Source: Gammaproteobacteria bacterium (GTDB taxonomy: Bacteria; Pseudomonadota; Gammaproteobacteria; UBA6429; Thiohalophilaceae). Taken from it: 16,881 nucleotides of DNA. Within the stretch, counting starts at the first letter, position 1; each line of letters starts with the position of its first letter. This document shows, one piece after another, positions 1-7,031 of this stretch. The DNA lies in the NCBI GenBank assembly GCA_029880425.1, contig JAOUOK010000002.1, forward strand, positions 1 to 16,881, given 5' to 3'. The notes under the pieces are model-generated. The model was not told the origin of the DNA. It was given only the letters and a program-made list of their open reading frames with translations, and did not search any database. The position numbers and the translations under genes were made by a program.

Positions 1-597
1 AATGAAAACGATGCAGTTGATGGCATCCTGGTCCAGTTCCCAGTTCCAGATCATATTGATACTGAAACGGTGATTGAACGCATCAGGCCTGATAAAGATG
101 TCGATGGTTTCCATCCCTATAACGTGGGTCGACTGGCAACAAGAATGCCTGTATTACGCTCCTGTACACCCCGTGGTGTAATAACTTTACTTGAAAGCAC
201 CGGTGAGCCCATTAAAGGTCAGGATGCGCTCGTCGTCGGTGCATCAAACCATGTTGGCCGTCCCATGGCGTTAGAGCTCCTCCTGGCTGGCTGTACCGTT
301 ACGGTAACTCACCGCTTCACCAAAGACCTGGAAACCAAGGTGGCTCAGGCTGATATTCTTGTCGTCGCGGTCGGTAAACCCGGTATTGTGAAAGGAGAAT
401 GGATTAAACCCGGAGCCACGGTGATTGATGTTGGCATCAACCGTGCCGAAGATGGCAGCTTAATCGGTGATGTTGATTTTGAACCGGCTAAAGAGCGTGC
501 AGGCTGGATTACCCCTGTACCCGGTGGCGTTGGGCCGATGACCGTGGCAACCTTGTTACAAAATACCGTGGATGCGGCTGAAAACTTTCACGATTAG
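1..597 (+). CDS. folD: Bifunctional methylenetetrahydrofolate dehydrogenase / methenyltetrahydrofolate cyclohydrolase, 3' part
   Basis: FolD interconverts 5,10-methylene-THF and 10-formyl-THF in the cytoplasm using NADP+, feeding purine, fMet and one-carbon metabolism. The reading frame is open from base 1, so the start lies outside the window; 198 residues are present and roughly the first 90 of the usual ~285 are missing. Visible family motifs in order are [10 protein letters not shown] at the substrate site (fragment residues 7-16), [14 protein letters not shown], the NADP-binding turn GASNHVGRP, and the C-terminal [16 protein letters not shown]. The GTG at 70 is an internal Val codon, not a start. 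The gene ends at TAA and converges on the next gene with only 15 bases between stop codons. In E. coli folD also lies near cysS, so the neighbourhood is conserved. Identification is secure. Confidence 0.97.
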   Translation, partial: NENDAVDGILVQFPVPDHIDTETVIERIRPDKDVDGFHPYNVGRLATRMPVLRSCTPRGVITLLESTGEPIKGQDALVVGASNHVGRPMALELLLAGCTVTVTHRFTKDLETKVAQADILVVAVGKPGIVKGEWIKPGATVIDVGINRAEDGSLIGDVDFEPAKERAGWITPVPGGVGPMTVATLLQNTVDAAENFHD

Positions 598-612
598 TAA
601 TGCATGGGCAAG

Positions 613-1269
613 TTACTGCGGAATAATATATTTCCCCAGTTCTTGCTGTTTTAATCCCGCAAAACAATCCTTGTACTCTTTACTCCCAATAAGCTCATCC
701 GGGTCATTGAGTAAGTCATCTTCATCAAGAAGTAAGTTAACCGCCTGCCCTTTTGCATCTTTACCGGTGCATCGCTCTAATACTTTGTCGCCCGTGGCAT
801 CAAAACTACGAAAAGCATGTAACTGTCCATTGTAATGATGAAAACTCACAAGGGTTTGCGTCGGTGCATTATGATAAAAAGGTAAATAAGCCGCTAAAAA
901 ATCCCTGATAACCCGCCCTTTATGATCATGCACATACACTTCGATGGTATGCAGTGTGTCGGGGTTATCTTTTTCCCATTGAACCTGGCTGACTAATTTG
1001 CCCTTGTTAAAATATTGATGTTCAATATAAAAATTTTTCACGTTAGCGTAACTGCCAATTCGGGTTTTAACCTGTAAATTTTTAGCTGCCGTTAATTTTT
1101 GATGCAAATTCAGTGTATCTGCCACAAACTTGTTCCAGACACGAATATGCTGATTGTCATTTTTCATTGGCTCAGCGGCAAAAACAGTCGAAGGCGGAAA
1201 GATTGTTACTGTAAAGAGAACACCAAGAATAGAAAGTTTGAATTTAAATCGAAGTAAAAAGCTAAACAT
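613..1269 (-). CDS. Exported protein of unknown function
   Basis: I do not recognise this 218-residue protein. It begins with a Lys/Arg-containing n-region and a hydrophobic stretch (about residues 10-30) ending in a plausible signal peptidase I site, VFA before AEP near residue 31, so the mature protein is probably periplasmic. The mature part is soluble and charged, with no obvious membrane segment and no enzyme motif that I can name. It has two cysteines, at about residues 167 and 204, which could form a disulfide. The ATG at 1269 is supported by AAGGA (complement of 1277-1281) seven bases upstream. It lies 120 bases downstream of cysS on the same strand, separated by a strong stem-loop, and converges on folD. 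It may be read partly from cysS or from its own promoter. Confidence 0.8.
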   Translation of the reverse strand: MFSFLLRFKFKLSILGVLFTVTIFPPSTVFAAEPMKNDNQHIRVWNKFVADTLNLHQKLTAAKNLQVKTRIGSYANVKNFYIEHQYFNKGKLVSQVQWEKDNPDTLHTIEVYVHDHKGRVIRDFLAAYLPFYHNAPTQTLVSFHHYNGQLHAFRSFDATGDKVLERCTGKDAKGQAVNLLLDEDDLLNDPDELIGSKEYKDCFAGLKQQELGKYIIPQ

Positions 1270-1340
1270 TTCGCTGTCCTTATCATGCTTATTATGAGAT
1301 TAACGTCAGTTCTTTAACGCTAGCTCAAGTTAAGACATGT

Positions 1341-1389
1341 GTCAGTCACATTTGGCCAGATTCAAACAAGATTGCAAAATGCGACTGAC
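1341..1389 (-). other. Long stem-loop immediately after the cysS stop codon
   Basis: Bases 1374-1389 and 1341-1356 are complementary arms of 16 with a 17-base loop. Read as minus-strand RNA they form 14 Watson-Crick pairs, one G-U pair and one mismatch. The A-C mismatch seen on the plus strand becomes the G-U pair, which favours minus-strand RNA as the functional form. The 5' arm starts at the base after the cysS TAA. No U-tract follows the 3' arm, so this is not a standard intrinsic terminator. An mRNA 3'-end stabiliser, a partial attenuator or a remnant element are all possible. Confidence 0.6.
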
Positions 1390-2793
1390 TTATTCCCGGC
1401 GCCAGCTAGTAACGCCACCGCTATCTTCAAGTACGACACCTTGTGCTTTTAACTCGTCGCGAATACGGTCGCTTTCAGCCCAGTCTTTAGCTATACGAGC
1501 CTGGTTACGTTGTTCGATTAACGCATCAATCTCGTCAGCAGAAACACCTTCATCACCACCTCTAACACTAGAACCACCTCGCAAAAAGGCTTCTGGATCC
1601 TGGCCAAGCAGGCCAATCATTGAAGCTATGTCGCTTAACAAGGCCGCAAAATATTTAGCCTTTTCTTCATTGCTATCTTTATAGCGATTAACCTGTTTGG
1701 CGAGATCGAATAATACAGGTAAAACCTCTGCGGTATTAAAGTCATCATCCATCGCGTTACAGACACGCTGATGATACTCGGTGTCTCTTGAGTCAGGCGC
1801 AGTAATCTCTACCCCGCGTAACGCGGTATACAAGGTCGTTAAAGCCGCCTTGGCCGTATCAAGTTGTTTATCAGAATAATTTAATGGGCTGCGGTAATGA
1901 CTGGTTAAAATAAAATAACGCAGTACTTCGGGATCGTACTTCTTTGTTACCTCGCGAATGGTAAAAAAGTTGCCCAGTGACTTGGACATTTTTTCATCAT
2001 CAATACGCACAAAACCATTATGCATCCAGACATTGGCAAATTTCTCACCGGTGGCCGCTTCAGACTGGGCAATTTCATTTTCATGATGGGGAAATTGCAG
2101 ATCCATACCGCCACCGTGAATATCAAAATTATGACCGAGACACTCCGTCGACATGGCAGAACATTCTATATGCCAGCCTGGACGACCTTTACCCCAGGGG
2201 GAATCCCAGCTTGGCTCATCAGGCTTGGCCGCTTTCCACAGCACAAAATCAAGCGGGTCTTTTTTTGCATCCTCAACCGCCACACGTTCACCGGCACGTA
2301 AATCTTCGATGTGTTTACCCGATAATTCACCGTATTTTTCGAACTTACTCACGGCATAGTAAACATCCCCATTATCCGCGGCATAGGCAAAACCTTTATC
2401 CACCAGGGTTTGTACCATCTCGATGATCTGAGCCATGTACATGGTTGCGCGGGGTTCCTGGTTAGGTGACAGGATTCCCAGGGCATCAGAATCATGATGC
2501 ATTTCTTCGATGAACCGGCCCGTCAGGGCATTAAAATTTTCACCGTTTTCATTGGCACGCGCGATGATTTTGTCATCAATATCGGTAATATTTCGAACAT
2601 AGGTGACATGATCTTTTCCATAAACTTCGCACAGGTAACGATAAATCACGTCAAACACGACCAACACCCGGGCATGGCCAATATGACACATATCATATAC
2701 CGTCATGCCACACACATACATCCGCACATTATTGGCATCCAGTGGCTTAAATTCTTCTTTTTGACGGGTGAGATTATTGTGTATTTGTAGCAT
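1390..2793 (-). CDS. cysS: Cysteinyl-tRNA synthetase
   Basis: This class I aminoacyl-tRNA synthetase joins cysteine to tRNA-Cys using ATP in the cytoplasm. At 467 residues it has the normal length (E. coli 461). The class I signatures are intact: HIGH at residues 37-40 and KMSKS at 268-272. The zinc ligands that select cysteine are present as C28, C211, H236 (in FPHHENE) and E240. The C-terminal anticodon-binding region ends normally in SWRRE. The ATG start has a purine-rich AAGAAGA about eight bases upstream. It is divergent from the cyclophilin operon, as cysS and ppiB are in E. coli. A long stem-loop follows the stop codon directly. Identification is secure. Confidence 0.98.
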   Translation of the reverse strand: MLQIHNNLTRQKEEFKPLDANNVRMYVCGMTVYDMCHIGHARVLVVFDVIYRYLCEVYGKDHVTYVRNITDIDDKIIARANENGENFNALTGRFIEEMHHDSDALGILSPNQEPRATMYMAQIIEMVQTLVDKGFAYAADNGDVYYAVSKFEKYGELSGKHIEDLRAGERVAVEDAKKDPLDFVLWKAAKPDEPSWDSPWGKGRPGWHIECSAMSTECLGHNFDIHGGGMDLQFPHHENEIAQSEAATGEKFANVWMHNGFVRIDDEKMSKSLGNFFTIREVTKKYDPEVLRYFILTSHYRSPLNYSDKQLDTAKAALTTLYTALRGVEITAPDSRDTEYHQRVCNAMDDDFNTAEVLPVLFDLAKQVNRYKDSNEEKAKYFAALLSDIASMIGLLGQDPEAFLRGGSSVRGGDEGVSADEIDALIEQRNQARIAKDWAESDRIRDELKAQGVVLEDSGGVTSWRRE

Positions 2794-2820
2794 GAATTAA
2801 TATCTTCTTTATTACGGGAT

Positions 2821-2850
2821 TTAACGAAATTTCAGTCAGGACGCTAGAAT
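2821..2850 (+). promoter_or_regulatory. Possible sigma70 promoter for the cyclophilin-lpxH operon
   Basis: TTAACG at 2821-2826 and TAGAAT at 2845-2850 are separated by 18 bases. They match the consensus at 4/6 and 5/6 positions. It would give a leader of about 150 bases to the ATG at 3008. It lies between divergent cysS and the cyclophilin gene, where a plus-strand promoter is expected. The assignment rests on consensus matching only. Confidence 0.3.
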
Positions 2851-3007
2851 AACGGAATTAATCGCCTAACGGAAATACAGATTTCAAATTGCCACAATGA
2901 GACCCGTACAATACTGAAAACAACAAAGCTAGAGACAAATCATGGCAAACCCATTATTATTCACCGTCATATTTATTTGTCTAACTTCAACAAAAAGATT
3001 CCCAATT

Positions 3008-3607
3008 ATGCGTAATATTCTGATTACTTTAACCAGCCTTTTTTTACTCTTTTCCAGTGCAAATGCAGCAGAAGATGCTGCCAGTAAGCGCGTTAAGCTA
3101 GAAACATCGGAAGGCAATATTATTCTCGAACTGGACATGACCCGTGCCCCACTGACGGTTGTGAATTTCCTTAAACACGTTAATAGCGGTTACTACGATG
3201 GCACTATTTTCCATCGTGTCATTCAAAACTTCATGATTCAGGGCGGCGGATTTAACGCAGAAATGAACCGTAAAGAAGGTAATGCAACCGTCTTAAATGA
3301 AGCAGATAATGGCTTATCCAATTTACGTGGCACTATTGCCATGGCGAGAACGAATGATCCTCATTCAGCTTCTGCCCAGTTCTTTATTAACGTCGTTGAT
3401 AACACCTTCCTTGATCATAAAAATAAAACACCACGCGGTTGGGGCTATGCTGTTTTTGGTCATGTCGTAAAAGGGATGAATGTCGTCGATAAGATCCGCA
3501 ATATGCGTACCGGACCAAATGGCCCGTTCCCAACAGATGTACCATTAAAAATGGTCATTATTCATAAAGCGAGTGTTATCGAAGCCGCAAAGAATATTAA
3601 AAAGTAA
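3008..3607 (+). CDS. ppiA: Periplasmic cyclophilin-type peptidyl-prolyl cis-trans isomerase
   Basis: Cyclophilins catalyse cis-trans isomerisation of Xaa-Pro bonds. From the ATG at 3008 the product has 199 residues and opens with a textbook signal peptide (MRNILITL..., cleavage after SSANA near residue 20), so it should act in the periplasm like PpiA. An in-frame ATG at 2942 would add 22 residues before the signal and spoil its shape, so I prefer 3008; neither start has a strong ribosome binding site. The fold motifs are intact: FHRVI with the catalytic Arg, MIQGGGF, NEADNGL...RGTIAMAR and HSASAQFFINV. A cytoplasmic paralogue follows 26 bases downstream, probably in the same transcript. The PpiA name is by location and family; orthology to E. 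coli PpiA was not tested. Confidence 0.9.
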   Translation: MRNILITLTSLFLLFSSANAAEDAASKRVKLETSEGNIILELDMTRAPLTVVNFLKHVNSGYYDGTIFHRVIQNFMIQGGGFNAEMNRKEGNATVLNEADNGLSNLRGTIAMARTNDPHSASAQFFINVVDNTFLDHKNKTPRGWGYAVFGHVVKGMNVVDKIRNMRTGPNGPFPTDVPLKMVIIHKASVIEAAKNIKK

Positions 3608-3633
3608 TTTTATAAAACTGTAAGGATTTAATC

Positions 3634-4128
3634 ATGATTAAAATGACGACTAACAAAGGCACCATCGTACTTGAACTCGATGCGGCTAAAGCACCGGAAA
3701 CCGTTGCCAATTTTGAACAGTATGTAAAAGATGGTTTCTATGATGGCACTATTTTTCACCGTGTAATTGATGGCTTCATGATCCAGGGTGGCGGCATGGA
3801 ACCCGGCATGAAAGAAAAAGCAACGCGTGACAGTATCAAAAATGAAGCTGATAATGGCCTGACTAATGCACGCGGTACTATTGCCATGGCGCGTACTCCT
3901 GATCCACATTCAGCATCATCACAATTTTTTATTAATGTAAACGATAATAATTTTCTTAACTTTACTTCAGCAGATGCACAAGGCTATGGTTACTGCGTGT
4001 TTGGCAAAGTAGTTGAAGGTATGGATGTGGTTGATGAAATTAAAAATGTAGCAACAGGCTCAAGTGGTCATCACCAGGACGTACCAAGTAATGATGTAAT
4101 CATTGAAAGTGTCGTCATTGAAGACTAA
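3634..4128 (+). CDS. ppiB: Cytoplasmic cyclophilin-type peptidyl-prolyl cis-trans isomerase
   Basis: This 164-residue protein has the length and architecture of PpiB (also 164 in E. coli) and no signal peptide, so it should act in the cytoplasm. The catalytic segment [14 protein letters not shown] starts at residue 41, with R43 as the conserved active-site arginine. [15 protein letters not shown] and [11 protein letters not shown] follow, and [20 protein letters not shown] forms the last conserved block. The ATG has AAGGA at 3622-3626, seven bases upstream. It lies 26 bases after the periplasmic paralogue and 29 bases before lpxH, and the ppiB-lpxH pair is also adjacent in E. coli. The two cyclophilins share long identical stretches, which suggests a tandem duplication followed by gain or loss of the signal peptide. 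Confidence 0.96.
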   Translation: MIKMTTNKGTIVLELDAAKAPETVANFEQYVKDGFYDGTIFHRVIDGFMIQGGGMEPGMKEKATRDSIKNEADNGLTNARGTIAMARTPDPHSASSQFFINVNDNNFLNFTSADAQGYGYCVFGKVVEGMDVVDEIKNVATGSSGHHQDVPSNDVIIESVVIED

Positions 4129-4157
4129 TCACTTTACTTGATAGTCAGACATTTATT

Positions 4158-4874
4158 GTGAACACGTTATTTATTTCTGATCTTCATTTAAGTGGAGAGC
4201 GCGAAAATATCACAACCTTGTTTATCGACTTTCTAGAAAAAAGGGCGTCCAAAGCGGATGCCCTTTATATTTTGGGTGACCTGTTTGAAGTCTGGCCAGG
4301 AGATGACATAATCCAACCTGACTACAGGCAAAGCATTACCAGTATGAAACAACTCACTGATAACGGTGTCCCCTTGTATGTTATGCACGGCAACCGTGAC
4401 TTCTTAATGGCCGATCAATTTTCAAATATCTCGGGTGCTACCGTAATCGAAGATCCTACTGTTATCGATCTTTACGGCACCGCCACCCTGCTGATGCATG
4501 GTGACACATTATGTACCGATGATATTGAGTATCAAAAATTCAGGGCCATGGTACGCGAACCTTTCTGGAAAAAAGAATTCCTGGCAAAAAGCCCTGAAGA
4601 GCGTTTAGCCATGACTGCCAGCTACAGAAATATCAGTAAAGAAGCAATGGCCCAAAAGAGCATGGATATCATGGATGTGAATCAGAACGCTGTTGAAAAG
4701 GCCATGTCAGAACATGGTGTAAAGCAACTTATTCATGGTCACACTCACCGCCCTGCTGTTCATAACTTTATTGTTAATAAAGAGGATATGAAACGAATCG
4801 TACTGGGAGACTGGTATAAACAAGGTAGTGTTCTAAACTGTGATGCCAATGGCTGCGTGCTTGAGGCACTTTAA
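4158..4874 (+). CDS. lpxH: UDP-2,3-diacylglucosamine pyrophosphohydrolase
   Basis: LpxH cleaves UDP-2,3-diacylglucosamine to lipid X and UMP, the fourth step of lipid A synthesis, at the inner face of the inner membrane. The 238-residue product carries the calcineurin-like metallophosphoesterase ligands in the same numbering as E. coli LpxH: D8 and H10 (DLH), D41 (GDLFEVWPGDD), N79 (GNRD), H114 (MHGDTLC), and H195/H197 (HGHTHRP). The start is GTG at 4158; no ATG fits upstream of the DLH motif and the ribosome binding site is weak, which suggests modest expression or coupling to ppiB. The gene ends seven bases before the convergent receiver-domain gene, and no terminator is seen between them. 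Confidence 0.96.
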   Translation: MNTLFISDLHLSGERENITTLFIDFLEKRASKADALYILGDLFEVWPGDDIIQPDYRQSITSMKQLTDNGVPLYVMHGNRDFLMADQFSNISGATVIEDPTVIDLYGTATLLMHGDTLCTDDIEYQKFRAMVREPFWKKEFLAKSPEERLAMTASYRNISKEAMAQKSMDIMDVNQNAVEKAMSEHGVKQLIHGHTHRPAVHNFIVNKEDMKRIVLGDWYKQGSVLNCDANGCVLEAL

Positions 4875-4881
4875 AATTTAT

Positions 4882-5244
4882 TTAGCTACCAATTAACTTT
4901 TTCACTACCTTTAATACCTGTTCAGGGTTAAAAGGTTTCGTAATATAATCATTCACACCCGCTTTAAATCCATTGCTAACATATTCTTTTGATGCACATC
5001 CTGAAACCATAACAATGGGTAATTTTTTTGTTTTTTCATTGTTACGCAGCTCTTTACATACTTCCAGCCCATCCATTCCCGGCATCGCAAGATCTAGTAA
5101 TAATAAATCAGGTATACGCTTTTCTATACTTTTCAGGCATTCAATGCCATTTTCAACGGCATGGTATTCATAATTACCCCTTAAGATAATTTCCATAATC
5201 TCAAGATTCATTGGTTCGTCATCAGCGGCAAGTATATACTTCAT
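4882..5244 (-). CDS. Single-domain response regulator (orphan receiver)
   Basis: The 120 residues are one CheY-like receiver domain with no output domain. The acidic pocket is D8/D9, the phosphoacceptor is D51 (LLLLDLAMPGMDG), the switch residue is S81 (VMVSG) and the conserved lysine is K103 (TKPF), so the protein should be phosphorylatable. It could act as a phosphorelay intermediate or by binding a partner, as CheY- and Spo0F-type proteins do. No histidine kinase, chemotaxis or output gene lies nearby, so the partner is unknown. It has its own sigma70-like promoter and an AT-rich inverted repeat just upstream. No clear Shine-Dalgarno sequence precedes the ATG, and the predicted leader is under 20 bases. 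Confidence 0.9.
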   Translation of the reverse strand: MKYILAADDEPMNLEIMEIILRGNYEYHAVENGIECLKSIEKRIPDLLLLDLAMPGMDGLEVCKELRNNEKTKKLPIVMVSGCASKEYVSNGFKAGVNDYITKPFNPEQVLKVVKKLIGS

Positions 5245-5267
5245 ATGTGTATCAAATTAGTATGGTA

Positions 5268-5296
5268 AATATAAAACTCAACACTGCTATCATCAA
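5268..5296 (-). promoter_or_regulatory. Sigma70-like promoter of the receiver-domain gene
   Basis: On the minus strand TTGATG (5291-5296) and TATATT (5268-5273) are spaced by exactly 17 bases. They match consensus at 4/6 and 5/6 positions. Transcription would begin near 5261, leaving a leader of about 17 bases before the ATG at 5244. The gene upstream on this strand ends at 5443, so an independent promoter is plausible here. Prediction only. Confidence 0.5.
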
Positions 5297-5298
5297 AG

Positions 5299-5324
5299 AT
5301 AAGAATCATTAAACTTATTCTTAT
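5299..5324. repeat. AT-rich inverted repeat upstream of the receiver-gene promoter
   Basis: ATAAGAAT at 5299-5306 and ATTCTTAT at 5317-5324 form a perfect 8-base inverted repeat with a 10-base spacer. It ends two bases upstream of the predicted -35 element. The position suits a dimeric regulator site, but in such AT-rich DNA a chance match is quite possible. It is only a loose match to a Fur box and I do not claim one. Confidence 0.3.
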
Positions 5325-5442
5325 TCTTGATAAAAACGCCTGATAGTATATTTAAAAATATGAATACTTTTTCAATAAGGACTCACTTAAATTTAGTCTT
5401 TTCCTTATATTAATATTAGTTACATCTGCCAATAAAGCAATC

Positions 5443-6177
5443 TTAATCTGAAAACTTTACTTTACCTTCCCGTAACTGTGTAACGGTATAATGCTTATAA
5501 CCTTTCGGTAAAATAAACATAGCAGGATCAACCTGGTAATTGACATCGTAATCAATCAAGGAGCGTGAATAATTACGTTTACCCCACTCCTGAACAGGAA
5601 AACCAAATTCATACTGACGAGCTGGTTTAAATGTTGTAGCAGTCATATCACAGGCATCGTGCATATCTGCGGGTAAATTATTAAAAGTAACATAACTATC
5701 CGTCGCCATATGCTTATGGAAATCCGTCAATGCTTTCACCACGTGTGGCATCAAACCTTTTACCGCAATCACGTTATAACAAGTTTCATTGTTCGTAATT
5801 AGCTGGTAATGCCTGGCTTTTTCACCATCAATAGTCGGAGCATCTTTCTTCAGTGGCATTTCTTTTACTTTATGAGCCAGTTCAAACGGCGGTTCAAATT
5901 TTTGTCCTTTTTTTAATTTCTTTTCATGCACTGCCATAATTGTTTCTTCACTGGCATTAACGCTTTGTACAATTTTATTTTTACGATCAAACAGCACAAA
6001 GTCTTTATCCCCTTCACCATCATCAATACGAACAAAGTTTTCTGTGATAATCATGCGTGTTTGATAGGGTTCAACACCATCTTCCTGCTCAACAAACAGG
6101 AGCAGTGTATCACCATACTCTTTTTGAGCACATGCAGATAAAACAGCCATCATCATCACTAGTAAAAAAATTTTCAT
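5443..6177 (-). CDS. Predicted lipoprotein of unknown function
   Basis: From the ATG at 6177 this is a 244-residue protein with a short hydrophobic signal and a lipobox VLSAC (lipidated C16), so it should be processed by Lgt/LspA and anchored to a membrane facing the periplasm. The first of two consecutive ATGs (6180) lies only two bases from the AAGGG ribosome binding site, whereas the second is five bases away, so I chose the second. The binding site overlaps the stop codon of the DUF455 gene, which implies translational coupling. The mature part has a beta-rich pattern (short alternating strands such as TRMIITENFVRID and FVLFDRKNKIVQSV) vaguely like domains that bind hydrophobic ligands. 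I cannot assign a family. Two later cysteines could form a disulfide. Confidence 0.85.
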   Translation of the reverse strand: MKIFLLVMMMAVLSACAQKEYGDTLLLFVEQEDGVEPYQTRMIITENFVRIDDGEGDKDFVLFDRKNKIVQSVNASEETIMAVHEKKLKKGQKFEPPFELAHKVKEMPLKKDAPTIDGEKARHYQLITNNETCYNVIAVKGLMPHVVKALTDFHKHMATDSYVTFNNLPADMHDACDMTATTFKPARQYEFGFPVQEWGKRNYSRSLIDYDVNYQVDPAMFILPKGYKHYTVTQLREGKVKFSD

Positions 6178-6185
6178 CATAACCC

Positions 6186-6995
6186 TTAGTTTAAATTTGT
6201 TGATTCAAGATATATTAATTCTTCTTCGGTAAAACCTGCTCGTTTTCGCGCATCATGATCAAATGGACCACGTAGTGTACCTTTCATATATTTATCAATA
6301 AGCTCTTTAAAGATTTTCTCTGAATTTAATCCTCTTTGTTCACAAAGATAGCGAAACCACCTGGTTCCAATTTCAACATGACCGATTTCATCACGGTGAA
6401 CAATTGCAAGAATATCAATTGCCGCTTGATCACCAATACCCTTGAGCTTATTCACAATCCCCGGGGTAACATCCAGGCCACGTGCTTCCAGTACTCTTGG
6501 TACTAAAGCCATTCTTACCATCGGGTCGAATGCTGTTAGTAATGCACTTTCCCATAAACCATTGTGAGCACTAAAATCACCGTATTCATAGCCTAATGAA
6601 TTCAAATGTTGGCTTAATAATTCATAATGAAAGGCTTCTTCTTTTGCCACCTTAATCCAGTCAGCGTAAAACTCTACTGGCATATCCTGGAAACGGTATA
6701 CCGCATCCCATGCCAGGTTAATCGCATTAAACTCGATGTGACAAATTGAATGAATTAAAGCCGCATGGCCTTCTTTAGTTGTTATTTTACGGCGATTTAA
6801 TTCCCTGGGTGGCACTAATTCAGGCTTATCTGGCCGACCAGGTTCTTCAAATTTTAAAATAGCCGATATTTTATCAAGTGATAATTTTTTCTCTTGCCAC
6901 GCAGTTTCAGTTTCATAACTTAATTTAATTTTTTCTGCCGGCTTACATGCCTTGATACATTCTTCAGCACGTTCAAATAGTGTTGTTTGACTCAT
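6186..6995 (-). CDS. DUF455 family ferritin-like protein
   Basis: The 269-residue product matches the DUF455 family, helical ferritin-like proteins of unknown function that are distant relatives of the tRNA hydroxylase MiaE. The diagnostic PGRPDKPELVPPRELNRRK segment sits at residues 52-70. The four-helix metal-binding pattern is visible: E88 (CHIEFNAI), E120 and H123 (KEEAFHYELL), E170 (PRVLEARGLD), and E203 with H206 (RDEIGHVEIG). These suit a di-iron or related bimetal centre. No signal peptide is present, so it is cytoplasmic. It starts 36 bases after the glycerate kinase and its stop codon overlaps the lipoprotein's ribosome binding site, so the three genes look like one unit. The family assignment is firm; the reaction is not known to me. 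Confidence 0.92.
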   Translation of the reverse strand: MSQTTLFERAEECIKACKPAEKIKLSYETETAWQEKKLSLDKISAILKFEEPGRPDKPELVPPRELNRRKITTKEGHAALIHSICHIEFNAINLAWDAVYRFQDMPVEFYADWIKVAKEEAFHYELLSQHLNSLGYEYGDFSAHNGLWESALLTAFDPMVRMALVPRVLEARGLDVTPGIVNKLKGIGDQAAIDILAIVHRDEIGHVEIGTRWFRYLCEQRGLNSEKIFKELIDKYMKGTLRGPFDHDARKRAGFTEEELIYLESTNLN

Positions 6996-7031
6996 GACCG
7001 CATTTTATCAAGATAGTAACTAAGGCGCAGC

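Noticed and set aside
1977..2426. 149-codon plus-strand open frame opposite cysS
   Set aside because: It is antisense to conserved cysS sequence, rich in His/Pro/Arg as expected from a reverse-strand shadow, with no start signals.
2942..3007. N-terminal extension of the periplasmic cyclophilin from the ATG at 2942
   Set aside because: It would add 22 residues ahead of a complete signal peptide that begins at the ATG at 3008; it remains possible but less likely.
5299..5329. Possible Fur box upstream of the receiver gene
   Set aside because: The best 19-base alignment matches only about 11 positions and no iron-related gene is near.
5360..5413. 17-codon ATG frame in the gap before the lipoprotein gene
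   Set aside because: No ribosome binding site, no promoter assigned to it, and such a short frame is expected by chance in AT-rich DNA.
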